From: Paraphysomonas bandaiensis
Taxonomy: Eukaryota; Chrysophyceae
NCBI GenBank assembly: GCA_965644295.1
Contig: CBFFRP010000475.1
Location: forward strand, 62,001-126,000
DNA length: 64,000 nucleotides
Direction: 5' to 3'
A program made the position numbers and the translations under genes. Positions 47,918 to 60,400 of the stretch are shown here, piece by piece. Every line of letters starts with the position of its first letter. Within the stretch, counting starts at the first letter, position 1. The notes under the pieces are model-generated. The model searched no databases and was not told where the DNA came from. It saw nothing but the letters and a program-made list of their open reading frames with translations.

Positions 47918-48436
47918 ATGGAAGAAACTCCGGCAAGAAGACTCGCCTTGCTGCCGGAGACCATCTCCCAGTCGGAGATGGTGACTGTATCTTTTAACAC
48001 CCCACAGTTCGAGCGGCAGTTGCGTTGCTTCGACGTTCAGGACATGCGCGTGGTGCACAGCTCTGACTTTTTTGATTTTCTGTTTGAGGCGTTCCCATCC
48101 AGTAGAAATCTTGTCCATTCACGCAGCAGTGCGCGCAGCAGATTTGCGAGGCTTTTCCCGCAGCGTACTTGTAACTACATCAGAGATGTGGACGGAGGGG
48201 GCAGCGTATTGAAGGGGGCTTTCTACCCACTAGAATCAGCAGCATATTTCATAAACACATTTAATCTTCCCGGCAATGAGAGACTTGTGTATCGACAGCT
48301 GGTGGCATTGTCTTTTCAGAACTCCCAGTGTCCAGGACTGCTGACCCTGGACACCCCCATGTGGGGCCCAATACTGTTATCGGGGCTGCATCTAGTACTT
48401 CCGATATCCCGGGTGGGCGAAGCAATACATCCATAA
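47918..48436 (+). CDS. Hypothetical ORF, possible first exon of the transposase-like gene
   Basis: Open frame of 172 residues from the first ATG (MEETPARRLALLPETISQ) to a TAA at 48434-48436. The extension upstream uses only TTG. No known domain was recognised. If the GTACTT at 48395 is a donor (phase 0) and the AG at 48665-48666 an acceptor, the first 159 codons would join in frame to IPNISGAKRKIDTAFTA of the next gene. I cannot choose between a separate small gene and this exon; the short distance and same strand favour a link. Confidence 0.5.
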   Translation: MEETPARRLALLPETISQSEMVTVSFNTPQFERQLRCFDVQDMRVVHSSDFFDFLFEAFPSSRNLVHSRSSARSRFARLFPQRTCNYIRDVDGGGSVLKGAFYPLESAAYFINTFNLPGNERLVYRQLVALSFQNSQCPGLLTLDTPMWGPILLSGLHLVLPISRVGEAIHP

Positions 48437-48663
48437 TAAATACTGGTAACATCATGGCATACATGCATGCTAATATTATGTAGAACGCATTTATGTTTAC
48501 ACTGTAGGTATGAATTTGTCACTATATATATGCATAGTTGTAGAACTCAACACATACATACTTATAAACAAACTCATTACATCATATACTGTATGCACGC
48601 TAATATGTAGTCATTCATGATATCATTGTTGTTACTATTACACTGACCACATATACATCAGAT

Positions 48664-51600
48664 CAGATTCCAAATATAAGTGGGGCTAAGCGAAAGATTG
48701 ATACGGCATTCACTGCAGGTAAGAAATTATAAACAATTACCAAGTAGATAACTAGAGCTCACAACATAACACCCTACTATTATTATTAGCTACATAATAT
48801 ATTTTATATATCGCTCATTGCTATATACTCTCGATCAACCACCATATATATTTTAATATAATATTGTTTTATGGCAATTTAGAAATTCCGAGAATTGGAA
48901 AAAAGTATGAGGCTGTGTCTGATTTAAAAAAGCAAACAAAGCACAGAATGAAGGTATGCCTTGTAGATATTATATATAGCTACGCATGTATAGTAGTATA
49001 AATTATTTCTGTTTGAATAGACATGGGTAACGAGGCATTTCATTGACGTTGCAAAGACATTAAAAGCTGGACAGGAGGATATTCCAGGGGTTATACAATT
49101 AGGTGTGCAAGGTGTGGAGGAGAAGCTGCATGAACGTATTGTTTCCCCCCACACTATTGAACCCTCTTCGATAGTAAATGATACTGAAGATAATTCAATG
49201 GTGCTGGCCTACAGAGTAAACACAGAGCTAGCTACTACCGCATCAAAGAGCGTGGCACAGGCCCTTCTGTCTACAGTGTCAACTACTGGAGAAATGACAC
49301 AGGCTACATTGGCCGAAAGATTTAAATGCTCTATGCGTCAGGTTAAAAAAGCAAAACGACAAGCCAAGATTAAAGCACCCGGTGTAGCACCGGTAACAGT
49401 ACGCAGGCGCACTTTAAATCGTGTTTCTTCCGATCGTCTGAAGAGTGTTGTCAATTTTTTATTGTACGGTGAAGGATGCACGTATGCACCGGCATGCCAA
49501 AAATACTACAGCAAAAAGGTGGGAGTAAAGTATATTCTTCGTGAATCCTGCCAACAAAGTGTTCAAGCATGCCGGGCGTACATGATAGCAGAGGGTGTTC
49601 GTCCATTGGGACATACCTTGTTGCACAAACTCTTCAAACATCCAGCCTTTACGACACAGGCTCCGGAGGAATGCACATGCAGTATGTGCTTGGACTACGG
49701 GCATTTTGTTGTTGTTGATGAGCTTCCAGAAATTTTGAATTGCATGGAAGAGGCGTGGAAGACAGCATTCCCGAATGAAGCTGGTGATGTGACACTGGTG
49801 TTCAAACATTTGCGTGTACGCGTCACTAATTTAGGTGCTTATATGATGGGCCCAGGTACTAATTCTTTTTTAATAATTATTGCATGCTTCTAATTTGCAA
49901 CACAGATATGGAAAGACATTTTCAATTACAAGCTGATCAAGTATGCAGATGTCTAACGACAGCCCTCAAGTCGTCACACGATCCGGCATGCATGCTGCAT
50001 TGCACCCATGCATCAGTAGGAAACCCCACTGTGCTGGGTTGTGAGGGTTCCCGCCAGGACGAGAACAACTTTTGCCAGTATTGTGCCAAAATTATATCAC
50101 TTCGGCAGAGACATTTCAGCTGTGCCACTCCAAACTGCAGTAATAAGTCTCATTGTATTTGTGTTAGACAACACAATCTAATGCAAATAGAAAGCGAGAT
50201 GTGGGTCTGCAGTGCATGTGCCATGAATTTGCAAAGTCTTACCCACTCTCCTGCATGTGCCAACTGTTTGGAACAATATCAACTTATTACAGACATCACA
50301 CAAAACTTGAATGCCTTGATGGAATTGGATGCATCGAAGAATCTTCGACAGAGTTTGAAATTCCTACAATACAGGATGAGTGTGGTCTGCAAAAAATTGG
50401 ATAATTTACGAGGGCACAAGGCTCGAGTAGTGGCACATAAGAGCAACTTTAGGCGAGTTCTGGGATTAATTTCAACTGACTGTAGCAAGTGTCTAGTACA
50501 CTCAGATTATAGCAGCAAAATTAGCTTGAAGCCGCACCGTACCAGAACAGCCGAACAAGGTATCAAGGTTGTAGCACATATTTCAGTACTGACTTATAAA
50601 TACCCTTCGTTGGATATCCGCCAGAGCTATACTGACACAGACTTTGACGCAGTATATGGCCCCTTTGACCCTGTCAAGGAGGGAGACCTTTTTGAAGAGA
50701 ATATCCAGACGTTATGTGACGACGCTTCCTTAGACTGGACTCATGCTACCGCAACATTAGAGTGTGACATCAGGTGGATAAGAACACATCGCCCGTGGCT
50801 GAAAAATCTATATCGAGCAACAGATAACGTCGATTACTACAAGTCAACTTTGCCACTTTGTGCTTTGGTAGATATGAATGAACACTTGAAAACGACTGCT
50901 ACTGATGACACGAGCATTCGTATCCTGGAGAATTTTGGTGAGGAGCCTGGACATGGGAAATGTCGATCCGATACCATCACTGCTTTTATCAAAGGGACTG
51001 TAAAGAGGGCAAGAAATGATGGAAAGAGTTTTGTCAATGCCGCTGATGTTGTCAACGAACTTCAACAAAAATCCCCTGTTGGGTATCATGTTCAAGAGAT
51101 GCTTCTACCTCGACACAAAAAGTCTGTCAGAGCAACATCCGCCATCAAAGGGATCAGCGACATAATTGGGTATAAGTTCTTGCCTTCAGCGGTTGTTTTG
51201 CAGGAAGTACCACCCTTGGGAAAAGGAGTTATATTACCTTACACAGTAAGTGTAATAATCTGCTGTTTAATAATTCTTTTCAACACTAATACTGCCGTCT
51301 GATAATGCTAATTTTTTGAGTAGGATCTTGTAAGTAAGCGTAGAGGTGTGATGTCTCTAGTGCCAACCGGGGCACATATTGTTGAGTCATCAGTGCAGTC
51401 TGTTGAAGCAATTAGTCGACAACTATTACCGAAGCCGACTCACGAAACAAGGCTCAAAATTAAGAGGGCGGTTCAACAGAGAAAGCTTGACGCAAAGACG
51501 AAGAGATTAATGAAAGATCGAATGGAGTGTGATAGAGTAGAGTCCGTATTAAGCCAGTACAAACCTACTATTCCCTCTGCACGGTCGACAGACTCTTCCT

Positions 51601-52262
51601 CAACGTCAGCTACTGTGGAAACTCATTCCACGACTCGCAAATTTCCGACACCTGTAGTCCGAATTCTAGATCTGCTGGATTCTGGCATGAAATCTCATCC
51701 CTCGAACATACTGCTAGGTGGGAAAATGGATATATCACAGAAAGAGATAAGCATCAGAATATCTTCCTTACAGGAATTACCCCAAATGGATGTTCAAGGG
51801 AACGTTGTCTCGAAAGTTAGTTGCTCTTCAATCAATGCCGCGACGATTTCAGTGGGAATAAAGTTGCACAAAGTAAATGACATAGTGATCAGTGCAGCCC
51901 ATCTCCACGAGGGTATGGTTGAATTTTTACATAGGACATTTTCCTGTGAAAACGATTCTCTCATTTGTCATTTCACCATGGGACCTCGGAAAGTATTTCC
52001 CCTCAGTCCAGGATATGCCCGTCGACTAAACAAGGAAAACATACTGGAATCATTTACTGAAGAAATGAAAGACTGGTTGACAATACAGTATGATATGCCT
52101 GATAAAAGACAGGCTCCGACAATCCGACGGTACATGAAATTACACTTTGTAGAGCCTTGGAAATGGCTTACTGTTGGTCAGATTTCCTCTTGGATTAGCA
52201 TGAAAACGAGAGAGAAAAATAACGCCCCTTTAGTCCTTCCGTCTCCAGAAATCGTACGATAA
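48664..52262 (+). CDS. Transposase-like multi-exon gene with PHD finger
   Basis: Five exons join in frame: ...48718, 48883-48953, 49021-49855, 49906-51245 and 51324-52262 (stop). All introns are GT-AG; the 49856-49905 intron contains TTCTAAT. The joined protein (over 1,050 residues) has a Cys/His cluster (CMLHCTHASVGN), then a PHD finger: C-X2-C, C-X4-C-X4-H-X2-C and a final WVCSAC (49 or so residues near 50070-50220). A possible RNase H-like core follows, with LYRATDNVDYYKSTLPL and NFGEEPGHGK then SDTITAFIKGTVKRARNDGK. That block resembles the DDE-type core of uncharacterised eukaryotic transposases, in which the D of TDN and the E before GHGK would be catalytic. The last exon is basic then low-similarity. 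It is probably an intact or recently intact DNA transposon gene; the superfamily is not assigned. Confidence 0.68.
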
Positions 52263-52946
52263 TTGTAACACATTTATGAATGATAATAACCTTAAGTAGT
52301 ACAAACAGAAGTTGACATTATTTATTTTGCTAAGGTTTGCTCTTCTCAATTGATAAGATGAAATTATAAACATTACATGATAAAGAACCTAAGTTGAATT
52401 CGATATGTTCACAACCACTCATTTACTACTATAGTGTACAACCACACACTCAGTAATCGTATCCTGTATAGTCACCAACTTATATTTCAGTTTCATACTA
52501 CTCAATATAATGTACTAATTATATATCTTTCGATCCTTGCATCTCACATAATACTGCACTCAATTGCAAGTATATAGAATCTTCAGATCTCAACAAGTAC
52601 AAATCAAAAAAAGGTATCTGGTACAATCAAATCTAAGAAGTAAAAACAATAATATATAAATATACGCTTAACAAACATTAAGATAAATATGTTAACATTC
52701 AATAAACAGCATCATCCATTGTTTCACCTTATTATTAAGTCCTTGTAGCAGGGCTAGGGAACAATATATTGCAATACTGTTGTTAAATAGGGTTGTATCG
52801 ACGGAGTATCCGTACATATGAGTATCACGTAGCACTAATCAGTAAGTAAACACATCCGTAGATTCCAGTTTTAGTATTAGTCATTAAAATCACATGATAT
52901 CCAAAACCACTACTGCATTGGCGTTCAAGTGTATTGGAAGTACATA
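52263..52946. other. Intergenic, AT-rich
   Basis: No gene supported. Includes the second copy (52750-52790) of the GGGCTAGGGAACAATATAT repeat from 27701. Confidence 0.5.
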
Positions 52947-53294
52947 CTACAAGACTCGTGCACCTGTACATAGATATTTCAATCTTTCATTTCTTAATTT
53001 TATTAGCTCACTGAAGAAACCACTACTGTCTGAACGGAGATATATTCTAACAGCATCTTTCCCAGATCTTGTCAACTCAAATTCTTCGCCTGCTTGGATT
53101 TTTTTTAATTCCATTCTCAGAATTCGGATCACTAGCAATGGAACTGTTTTCTTTAAAGCAGGTTTGGGATACCTAGCCCCGAAGTCCATCAATAAGCCGT
53201 CAAAAATGTTCCGGTCTTCATAAAGATTCACTTGACTAGAGTCTCCTGTTTGAAGTAGCTTAGACACGCTTTCAAACTTTCTCAGGTCGTCTAC
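52947..53294 (-). pseudogene. Transposon-derived fragment
   Basis: The minus frame begins at a likely acceptor (GCTTGTAG) and reads VDDLRKFESVSKLLQTGD, FDGLLMDFGARYP, LKKIQAGEEFELTRSGKDAV, then a stop. The pattern LxxFESVSKxLQ...FDgLl...KIQxGeExxLTrxxxdAV matches a C-terminal region seen repeatedly in transposon-derived (hAT-like) proteins of oomycetes, recalled from general knowledge. There is no ATG start and no upstream catalytic domain within reach, so I treat it as an exon or decayed piece. Confidence 0.45.
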
Positions 53295-53680
53295 AAGCAA
53301 AGCTCTGGGGGCTTGTGGGGTGGTCCATACCGGTGCCTATGGTATTACAGAAAATAAAATAGGGGTACTTAATATTAAAATGTATTAAATCACATATATA
53401 TATGGTAATGTAATGTTATAGAAAAAATATATTAGACACATGGTTTATAATGTACCGGAAGTCTTCTTTACACTCTGGGGGTGATCTATGGGCGTCTGGG
53501 GTGGCACGTGGCGGTGCATGTGATAGCGGTACAATTAGAAGAAAAATATGTTTAATACGTATATAAATGCTAAATTACGGCTTCATTAACAATGTATATA
53601 TAGTCTACAATGTATCTGTCGTGTTGGTCACCCTCTGAGGGTCGTCCAACGGCTCCTGGGGGTTGCAATCTATAGGAGGC
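53295..53680. repeat. Three diverged GC-rich patches at ~165-bp spacing
   Basis: Patches around 53302, 53472 and 53630 share CTCTG(G/A)GGG and a CC-GG context, each followed by ~90 bp of AT-rich DNA. They look like diverged tandem units. No coding sense was recognised. Confidence 0.4.
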
Positions 53681-53979
53681 TGATATCTGTATTGTTATGA
53701 CATATTACAATAATATCTTTCGATAAAATCATCTATTTCTTAGATCATACGCTGCCATAGCAAATATACTTATGATGTATGCACTTTAATGTCTCTGTGA
53801 AGGTGGTAAATTGCTCTCGAGCTGACTGTATCTGATAATTCCATACATATATTCAGAGTCTCATCTCCTGTTCCACTGTATTGTATACCGGTATACAGCA
53901 GTATACTCATACGTGAAAATGGTGGTGATGGTGAGTGTGAGTTTGGGTGTGGTGATGATGAGTGCCTGTTTTTTAGGTC

Positions 53980-54042
53980 GAGTGGGACCATCTACGGTCC
54001 TACAAGTGGAAGGCTGGTCCACTTTGTCGAAAAACGTCTCTA
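53980..54042. repeat. Right arm of inverted repeat (left arm 47717-47755)
   Basis: CTGGTCCACTTTGTCGAAAA then ACGTCTC is the inverse of GAGGCGTTTTTCGACAAAGC then GGACCAG at the left arm, with one or two mismatches. AGTGGGACC pairs with GGTCCCACT. The right arm has ~24 bp of extra sequence between the two blocks. Together they enclose the transposase-like gene and the fragment at 52.9-53.3 kb. Confidence 0.6.
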
Positions 54043-54265
54043 TGGAATGTATGATGATGCCGTACTTTTGTATTCCACTGTAGTCCTAATGTCCAGATGA
54101 GGAATTCGGAGCAAACACGTACTCCTGTATGTAGTCCAGGTCTATCTAGAACCATATCCAAGCAAGGGTATAGTTATGTCCTCACGTAAACGGACACTGC
54201 TGTGATATGTATATCGAGTAGCGAAGTGTGACTGTGACTTCATGATGGCTAACAAATCACATATA

Positions 54266-54428
54266 AGTACCTGAATATGTGCATACTGTATATTCATATG
54301 GATATGGAGTGTGTGATGTGTGATTAGATAGAAGTGAAGTGAAGTGAAGTGTGAAGTGTGAAGTGTGAGAGGGTTATGAGGACCCATCACTGCAATACAC
54401 TCATATTCATATGGATGCTGTCATATAC
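54266..54428 (+). promoter_or_regulatory. Conserved 5' block of gene D (inverted relative to A and B)
   Basis: AGTACCTGAATATGTGCATA, then ATATGGATATGGAGTGTGTG, a GTGAAGT repeat tract, the ATG and 17 signal-peptide codons, identical or nearly so to genes A and B. Similarity stops abruptly after TCATATAC. It marks the start of gene D and sets its ATG at 54376. Confidence 0.75.
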
Positions 54429-57400
54429 AGTATTAGGTAATTATATACATAATGGTATCATAATTTCACCAGATAATTGTTTTTATGGTTCAGTGGCATG
54501 GTCTCTACGTATTGATGAGAAGGAATGGATATCAGATCCTTCAAATATTATAAAGGATAGAATATTATTAAGAAATATTTCTTCTTCTAATGTTAATGGG
54601 GGAACGGAGTCAGAGCCCGTATACTCAGTAGATACACGCCGTCGAATGAGCTCCTCTATTGCGTGTGATACCCTCAATATTTCTGTGAAATATAGTGTTA
54701 CAACGATACCCAATATATCGGACACAGTTTCCATTGACGTGGCATCAACAGAGGAGTGGATGGTAGCTTCATTGAGCTCATCTTGCCGGATTATACGTGT
54801 TGACATTGGTACCAATAAAATCACGAATATTGCTGGGTCTGGTGTGCCAGGCTCTTTTGATGGTGTCGGAACTGCTGCATCTTTTTCGTATCCAATTGAC
54901 ATTATCCTCTATTTGAACGATAGTGCAGCGTTGGTCGCGGACTACTATAGCCATAGAATCCGGAAAGTTGTGTTGTCAACTCAAGAGGTCACGACATTAG
55001 CTGGTAGTTTTAGTGGCTACATGGATTCAACCGGAATTTACGCGCAGTTTCGTACTCCAAATAGTCTTGCTCTGACGTCAGATGGTAGGTATGTTACCAT
55101 TACGGATTGCGCTGACAATCGAATCAGAAAGCTCGATGTACATTCAGCTTATGTAAGCACGTTGGCTGGATCAGGTGCGAGTAAAGTGATTGATGGGATT
55201 GGGACGAATGCTGCCTTCTCCTGTCCAGGGGGTATAGCTTTGTCGCCTGCTGATTCCTATGCTCTTATTTCAGGGCATACCGTGAATAGAATTCGAAAAA
55301 TAGAATTATCATCACTCAAAGTAGTAACGTTAGCTGGCTCAGACTGTGCTGGGAACAGGGATGGTATAGGTACAATGGCGTGTTTTCACTCACCTTGGGG
55401 TATATCGATATCCCCTGGTGGTTCAATCGCACTTGTTTCGGACTGGGCTACAAGTGTAATTAGGAAGATAGTGTTGTCCACAGGTGAAGTGACGACAATC
55501 GCAGGTTCACCATATCATGAAGGGATAAAAGATGGAATTGGCACGAATGCTACTCTTTCTTCCCCCTCTAAGATTGCGTGGTTTGCAGATGGTTCAAATG
55601 CTTTTATAGGAAATGCTGGTGGCTCTGCTCTTCGAGTTATTAGTACTTTACCTACATATTATGTTGAGACACTGGCGGGGTCGGGAGTACCTGGAACAGG
55701 ATCAGGTGTTGGTACCGCGGCAACATTTAATTCACCTATAGGAGTGGATCTATCACATGATGGCTCGTTTGCGTTGGTGACAGATGGTCACAAGATCCGA
55801 AAAGTAAACTTGACATCTATCGATGTTTCAACTATATCTGGTGCAATTTCACCTGGGTTTAATGACGATATCGGACTGGAGGCTGAGTTCTACTCTCCCA
55901 GTGGTGTCGCAATCTCCTCAGACGATACGTATGCATTGATCGCTGATAAAAGAAACAATAGAATTAGGAAACTGATAATGTCGACTGGAATGGTGTCGAC
56001 ACTCTCCGGTTCAGGGTATTTTAGTAGTGTCGATGGAATTCGTACGGAATGTAGTTTTTATCTCCCTACAGGAATTACTATATCATCAGATGATCACTTT
56101 GCACTTGTTACAGAGCCGACTTTGGGGAAAATTAGAAAAGTCATAATTTCAACGGGTTATACCAATTCTTATGTTGGAATTTATCATGGAAACGTAGATG
56201 GAGTGGGGACAAATGCTCGATTTAATGATCCTCGTTTTCTTGTTCTGTCTCAAAGGAACGACTTTGCACTTGTAGCGGACAGTGGCAATCACATTATTAG
56301 AATGATTACTATTTCAACTGGTGAAGTATCGACCGTTGCTGGCACTGGCTCATCGGGTAATACCGATGGTAACTTTAACCAGGCTAGCTTTAACTTCCCA
56401 ACTGGGTTGACTATATCATCCGATGATAGTTATGCATTGGTCGTTGACAACCGTAATCACAGGATAAGAAAGCTTAGTTTACAAGGTGGATTTGTGACTA
56501 CTTTGGTAGGATCTGGTGACCCTGGGTGGAAGGATGGGGTAGGAGTCGAAGTGATTTTTAAGTTTCCTGCCAGTATTGTATTATCTCCTGATGACAGCTA
56601 TGCAATAATAACGGACGTGGGTAACCACCGAGTTCGAAAGCTCCACATGTTGAGTGAGCCAGATTGTGAAGATTCCTTTGCTTCGTCCACAATGTCGCCA
56701 ACTTTTATACCGTCCATGTTACCTTCAGTGCTTTTGTCGTCGTCACCTTCAGACGTGCCACTTTCATATTTCACCATAATTCCAACCTGTCCCACTCCTA
56801 CTTTGTATCCATCAATCGTCACGAATAATACGACATTAATTTTGAATTCATTGCCTCCAGTGGTGCCATCGTCCACCCCTTCAATGATTCCACCATGTTT
56901 TCCATCGTCATCTACACCTTCAATAGTTCACGGTTCTCCCTCATCATCTACCCCTTCAATAGTTCATGGTTCTACCTCATCATCTACCCCTTCAATAGTT
57001 CATGATTCTCCATCGTCATCCACCCCTTCAATGATTCCACCATGTTTTCCATCGTCATCTACACCTTCAATAGTTCATGGTTCTCCCTCATCATCTACCC
57101 CTTCAATAGTTCATGGTTCTACCTCATCATCTACCCCTTCAAAGATTTCCTCATGTTTTCCATCGTCATCTACACCTTCAATAGTTCACGGTTCTCCCTC
57201 ATCATCTACCCCTTCAATAGTTCATGGTTCTACCTCATCATCTACCCCTTCAATAGTTCATGATTCTCCATCGTCATCCACCCATTCAATGATTCCATCA
57301 TGTAATCCATCATCTACACCTTCTATAGTTCATGGTTCTACCTTATCATCTATCCCTTCAATTGTTCCTGGTTCTACCTCATCATCTACCCCTTCAATAG

Positions 57401-60400
57401 TTCATGGTTCTCCCTCATCATCTACACCTTCAATTGTCCATTGTTCTCCCTCATCATCTACACCTTCAATAGTTCATGGTTCTCCATCATCATCTACCCA
57501 ATCAACGATTCCATCATGTAATCCATCATCGTCCAACCCTTCAAAGATTTCCTCATGTTCTCCATCATCATCTACACCTTCAATAGTTCATGGTTATCCC
57601 TCATCACCTACCCCTTCAATAGTTCATGGTTATCCCTCATCATCTACACCTTCAATAGTTCATTGTTCTCCATCATCATCTACACCTTCAATAGTTCATG
57701 GTTCTACCTCATCATCTACCTCTTCAATGATTCCACCATGTTTTCCATCGTCATCTACACCTTCAATAGTTCACGGTTCTCCCTCATCATCTACCCCTTC
57801 AATAGTTCATGGTTCTCCCTCATCATCTACCCCTTCAATAGTTCATGGTTCTACCTCATCATCTACCCCTTCAATAGTTCATGATTCTCCATCGTCATCC
57901 ACCCCTTCAATGATTCCACCATGTTTTCCATCGTCATCTACACCTTCAATAGTTCATGGTTCTCCCTCATCATCTACCCCTTCAATAGTTCATGGTTCTA
58001 CCTCATCATCTACCCCTTCAAAGATTTCCTCATGTTTTCCATCGTCATCTACACCTTCAATAGTTCACGGTTCTCCCTCATCATCTACCCCTTCAATAGT
58101 TCATGGTTCTACCTCATCATCTACCCCTTCAATAGTTCATGATTCTCCATCGTCATCCACCCATTCAATGATTCCATCATGTAATCCATCATCTACACCT
58201 TCTATAGTTCATGGTTCTACCTTATCATCTATCCCTTCAATTGTTCCTGGTTCTACCTCATCATCTACCCCTTCAATAGTTCATGGTTCTCCCTCATCAT
58301 CTACACCTTCAATTGTCCATTGTTCTCCCTCATCATCTACACCTTCAATAGTTCATGGTTCTCCATCATCATCTACCCAATCAACGATTCCATCATGTAA
58401 TCCATCATCGTCCAACCCTTCAAAGATTTCCTCATGTTCTCCATCATCATCTACACCTTCAATAGTTCATGGTTATCCCTCATCACCTACCCCTTCAATA
58501 GTTCATGGTTATCCCTCATCATCTACACCTTCAATAGTTCATTGTTCTCCATCATCATCTACACCTTCAATAGTTCATGGTTCTACCTCATCATCTACCT
58601 CTTCAATGATTCCACCATGTTTTCCATCGTCATCTACACCTTCAATAGTTCACGGTTCTCCCTCATCATCTACCCCTTCAATAGTTCATGGTTCTACCTC
58701 ATCATCTACCCCTTCAATTGTTCATGATTTTCCATCGTCATCCACCCCTTCAATGATTCCACCATGTTTTCCATCGTCATCTACACCTTCAATAGTTCAT
58801 GGTTATCCCTCATCATCTACACCTTCAATAGTTCATGGTTCTACCTCATCATCTACACCTTCAATAGTTCATGGTTCTACCTCATCATCTACCCCTTCAA
58901 TGATTCCACCATGTTCTCCATCATCATCTACACCTTCAATAGTTCATGGTTCTCCCTCATCATCTACCCCTTCAATAGTTCATGGTTCTACCTCATCATC
59001 TACCCCTTCAATTGTTCATGATTCTCCATCGTCATCCACCCCTTCAATGATTCCACCATGTTTTCCATCGTCATCTACCCCTTCAATAGTTCACGGTTCT
59101 CCCTCATCATCTACCCCTTCAATAGTTCATGGTTCTACCTCATCATCTACCCCTTCAATTGTTCATGATTCTCCATCGTCATCCACCCATTCAATGATTC
59201 CACCATGTTTTCCATCGTCATCTACACCTTCTATAGTTCATGGTTCTCCATCATCATCTACCCCTTCAATAGTTCATGGTTCTACCTCATCATCTACCCC
59301 TTCAATTGTTCATGATTCTCCATCGTCATCCACCCATTCAATGATTCCATCATGTAATCCATCGTCATCTACACCTTCAATAGTTCATGGTTATCCCTCA
59401 TCATCTACACCTTCAATAGTTCATGGTTCTACCTCATCATCTACACCTTCAATAGTTCATGGTTCTACCTCATCATCTACCCCTTCAATGATTCCACCAT
59501 GTTCTCCATCATCATCTACACCTTCAATAGTTCATGGTTCTCCCTCATCATCTACCCCTTCAATAGTTCATGGTTCTACCTCATCATCTACCCCTTCAAT
59601 TGTTCATGATTCTCCATCGTCATCCACCCCTTCAATGATTCCACCATGTTTTCCATCGTCATCTACCCCTTCAATAGTTCACGGTTCTCCCTCATCATCT
59701 ACCCCTTCAATAGTTCATGGTTCTACCTCATCATCTACCCCTTCAATTGTTCATGATTCTCCATCGTCATCCACCCATTCAATGATTCCACCATGTTTTC
59801 CATCGTCATCTACACCTTCTATAGTTCATGGTTCTCCATCATCATCTACCCCTTCAATAGTTCATGGTTCTACCTCATCATCTACCCCTTCAATTGTTCA
59901 TGATTCTCCATCGTCATCCACCCATTCAATGATTCCATCATGTAATCCATCGTCATCTACACCTTCAATAGTTCATTGTTCTCCATCATCATCTACCCCT
60001 TCAATTGTTCATGGTTCTACCTCATCATCTACCCCTTCAATTGTTCATGATTCTCCATCGTCATCCACCCCTTCAATGATTCCACCATGTTTTCCATCGT
60101 CATCTACCCCTTCAATAGTTCACGGTTCTCCCTCATCATCTACCCCTTCAATAGTTCATGGTTCTACCTCATCATCTACCCCTTCAATTGTTCATGATTC
60201 TCCATCGTCATCCACCCATTCAATGATTCCACCATGTTTTCCATCGTCATCTACACCTTCTATAGTTCATGGTTCTCCATCATCATCTACCCCTTCAATA
60301 GTTCATGGTTCTACCTCATCATCTACCCCTTCAATTGTTCATGATTCTCCATCGTCATCCACCCATTCAATGATTCCATCATGTAATCCATCGTCATCTA

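Noticed and set aside
48924-49154. Minus-strand frames opposite the transposase-like exons
   Set aside because: Short antisense frames over exons joined by consistent splice sites; no domains.
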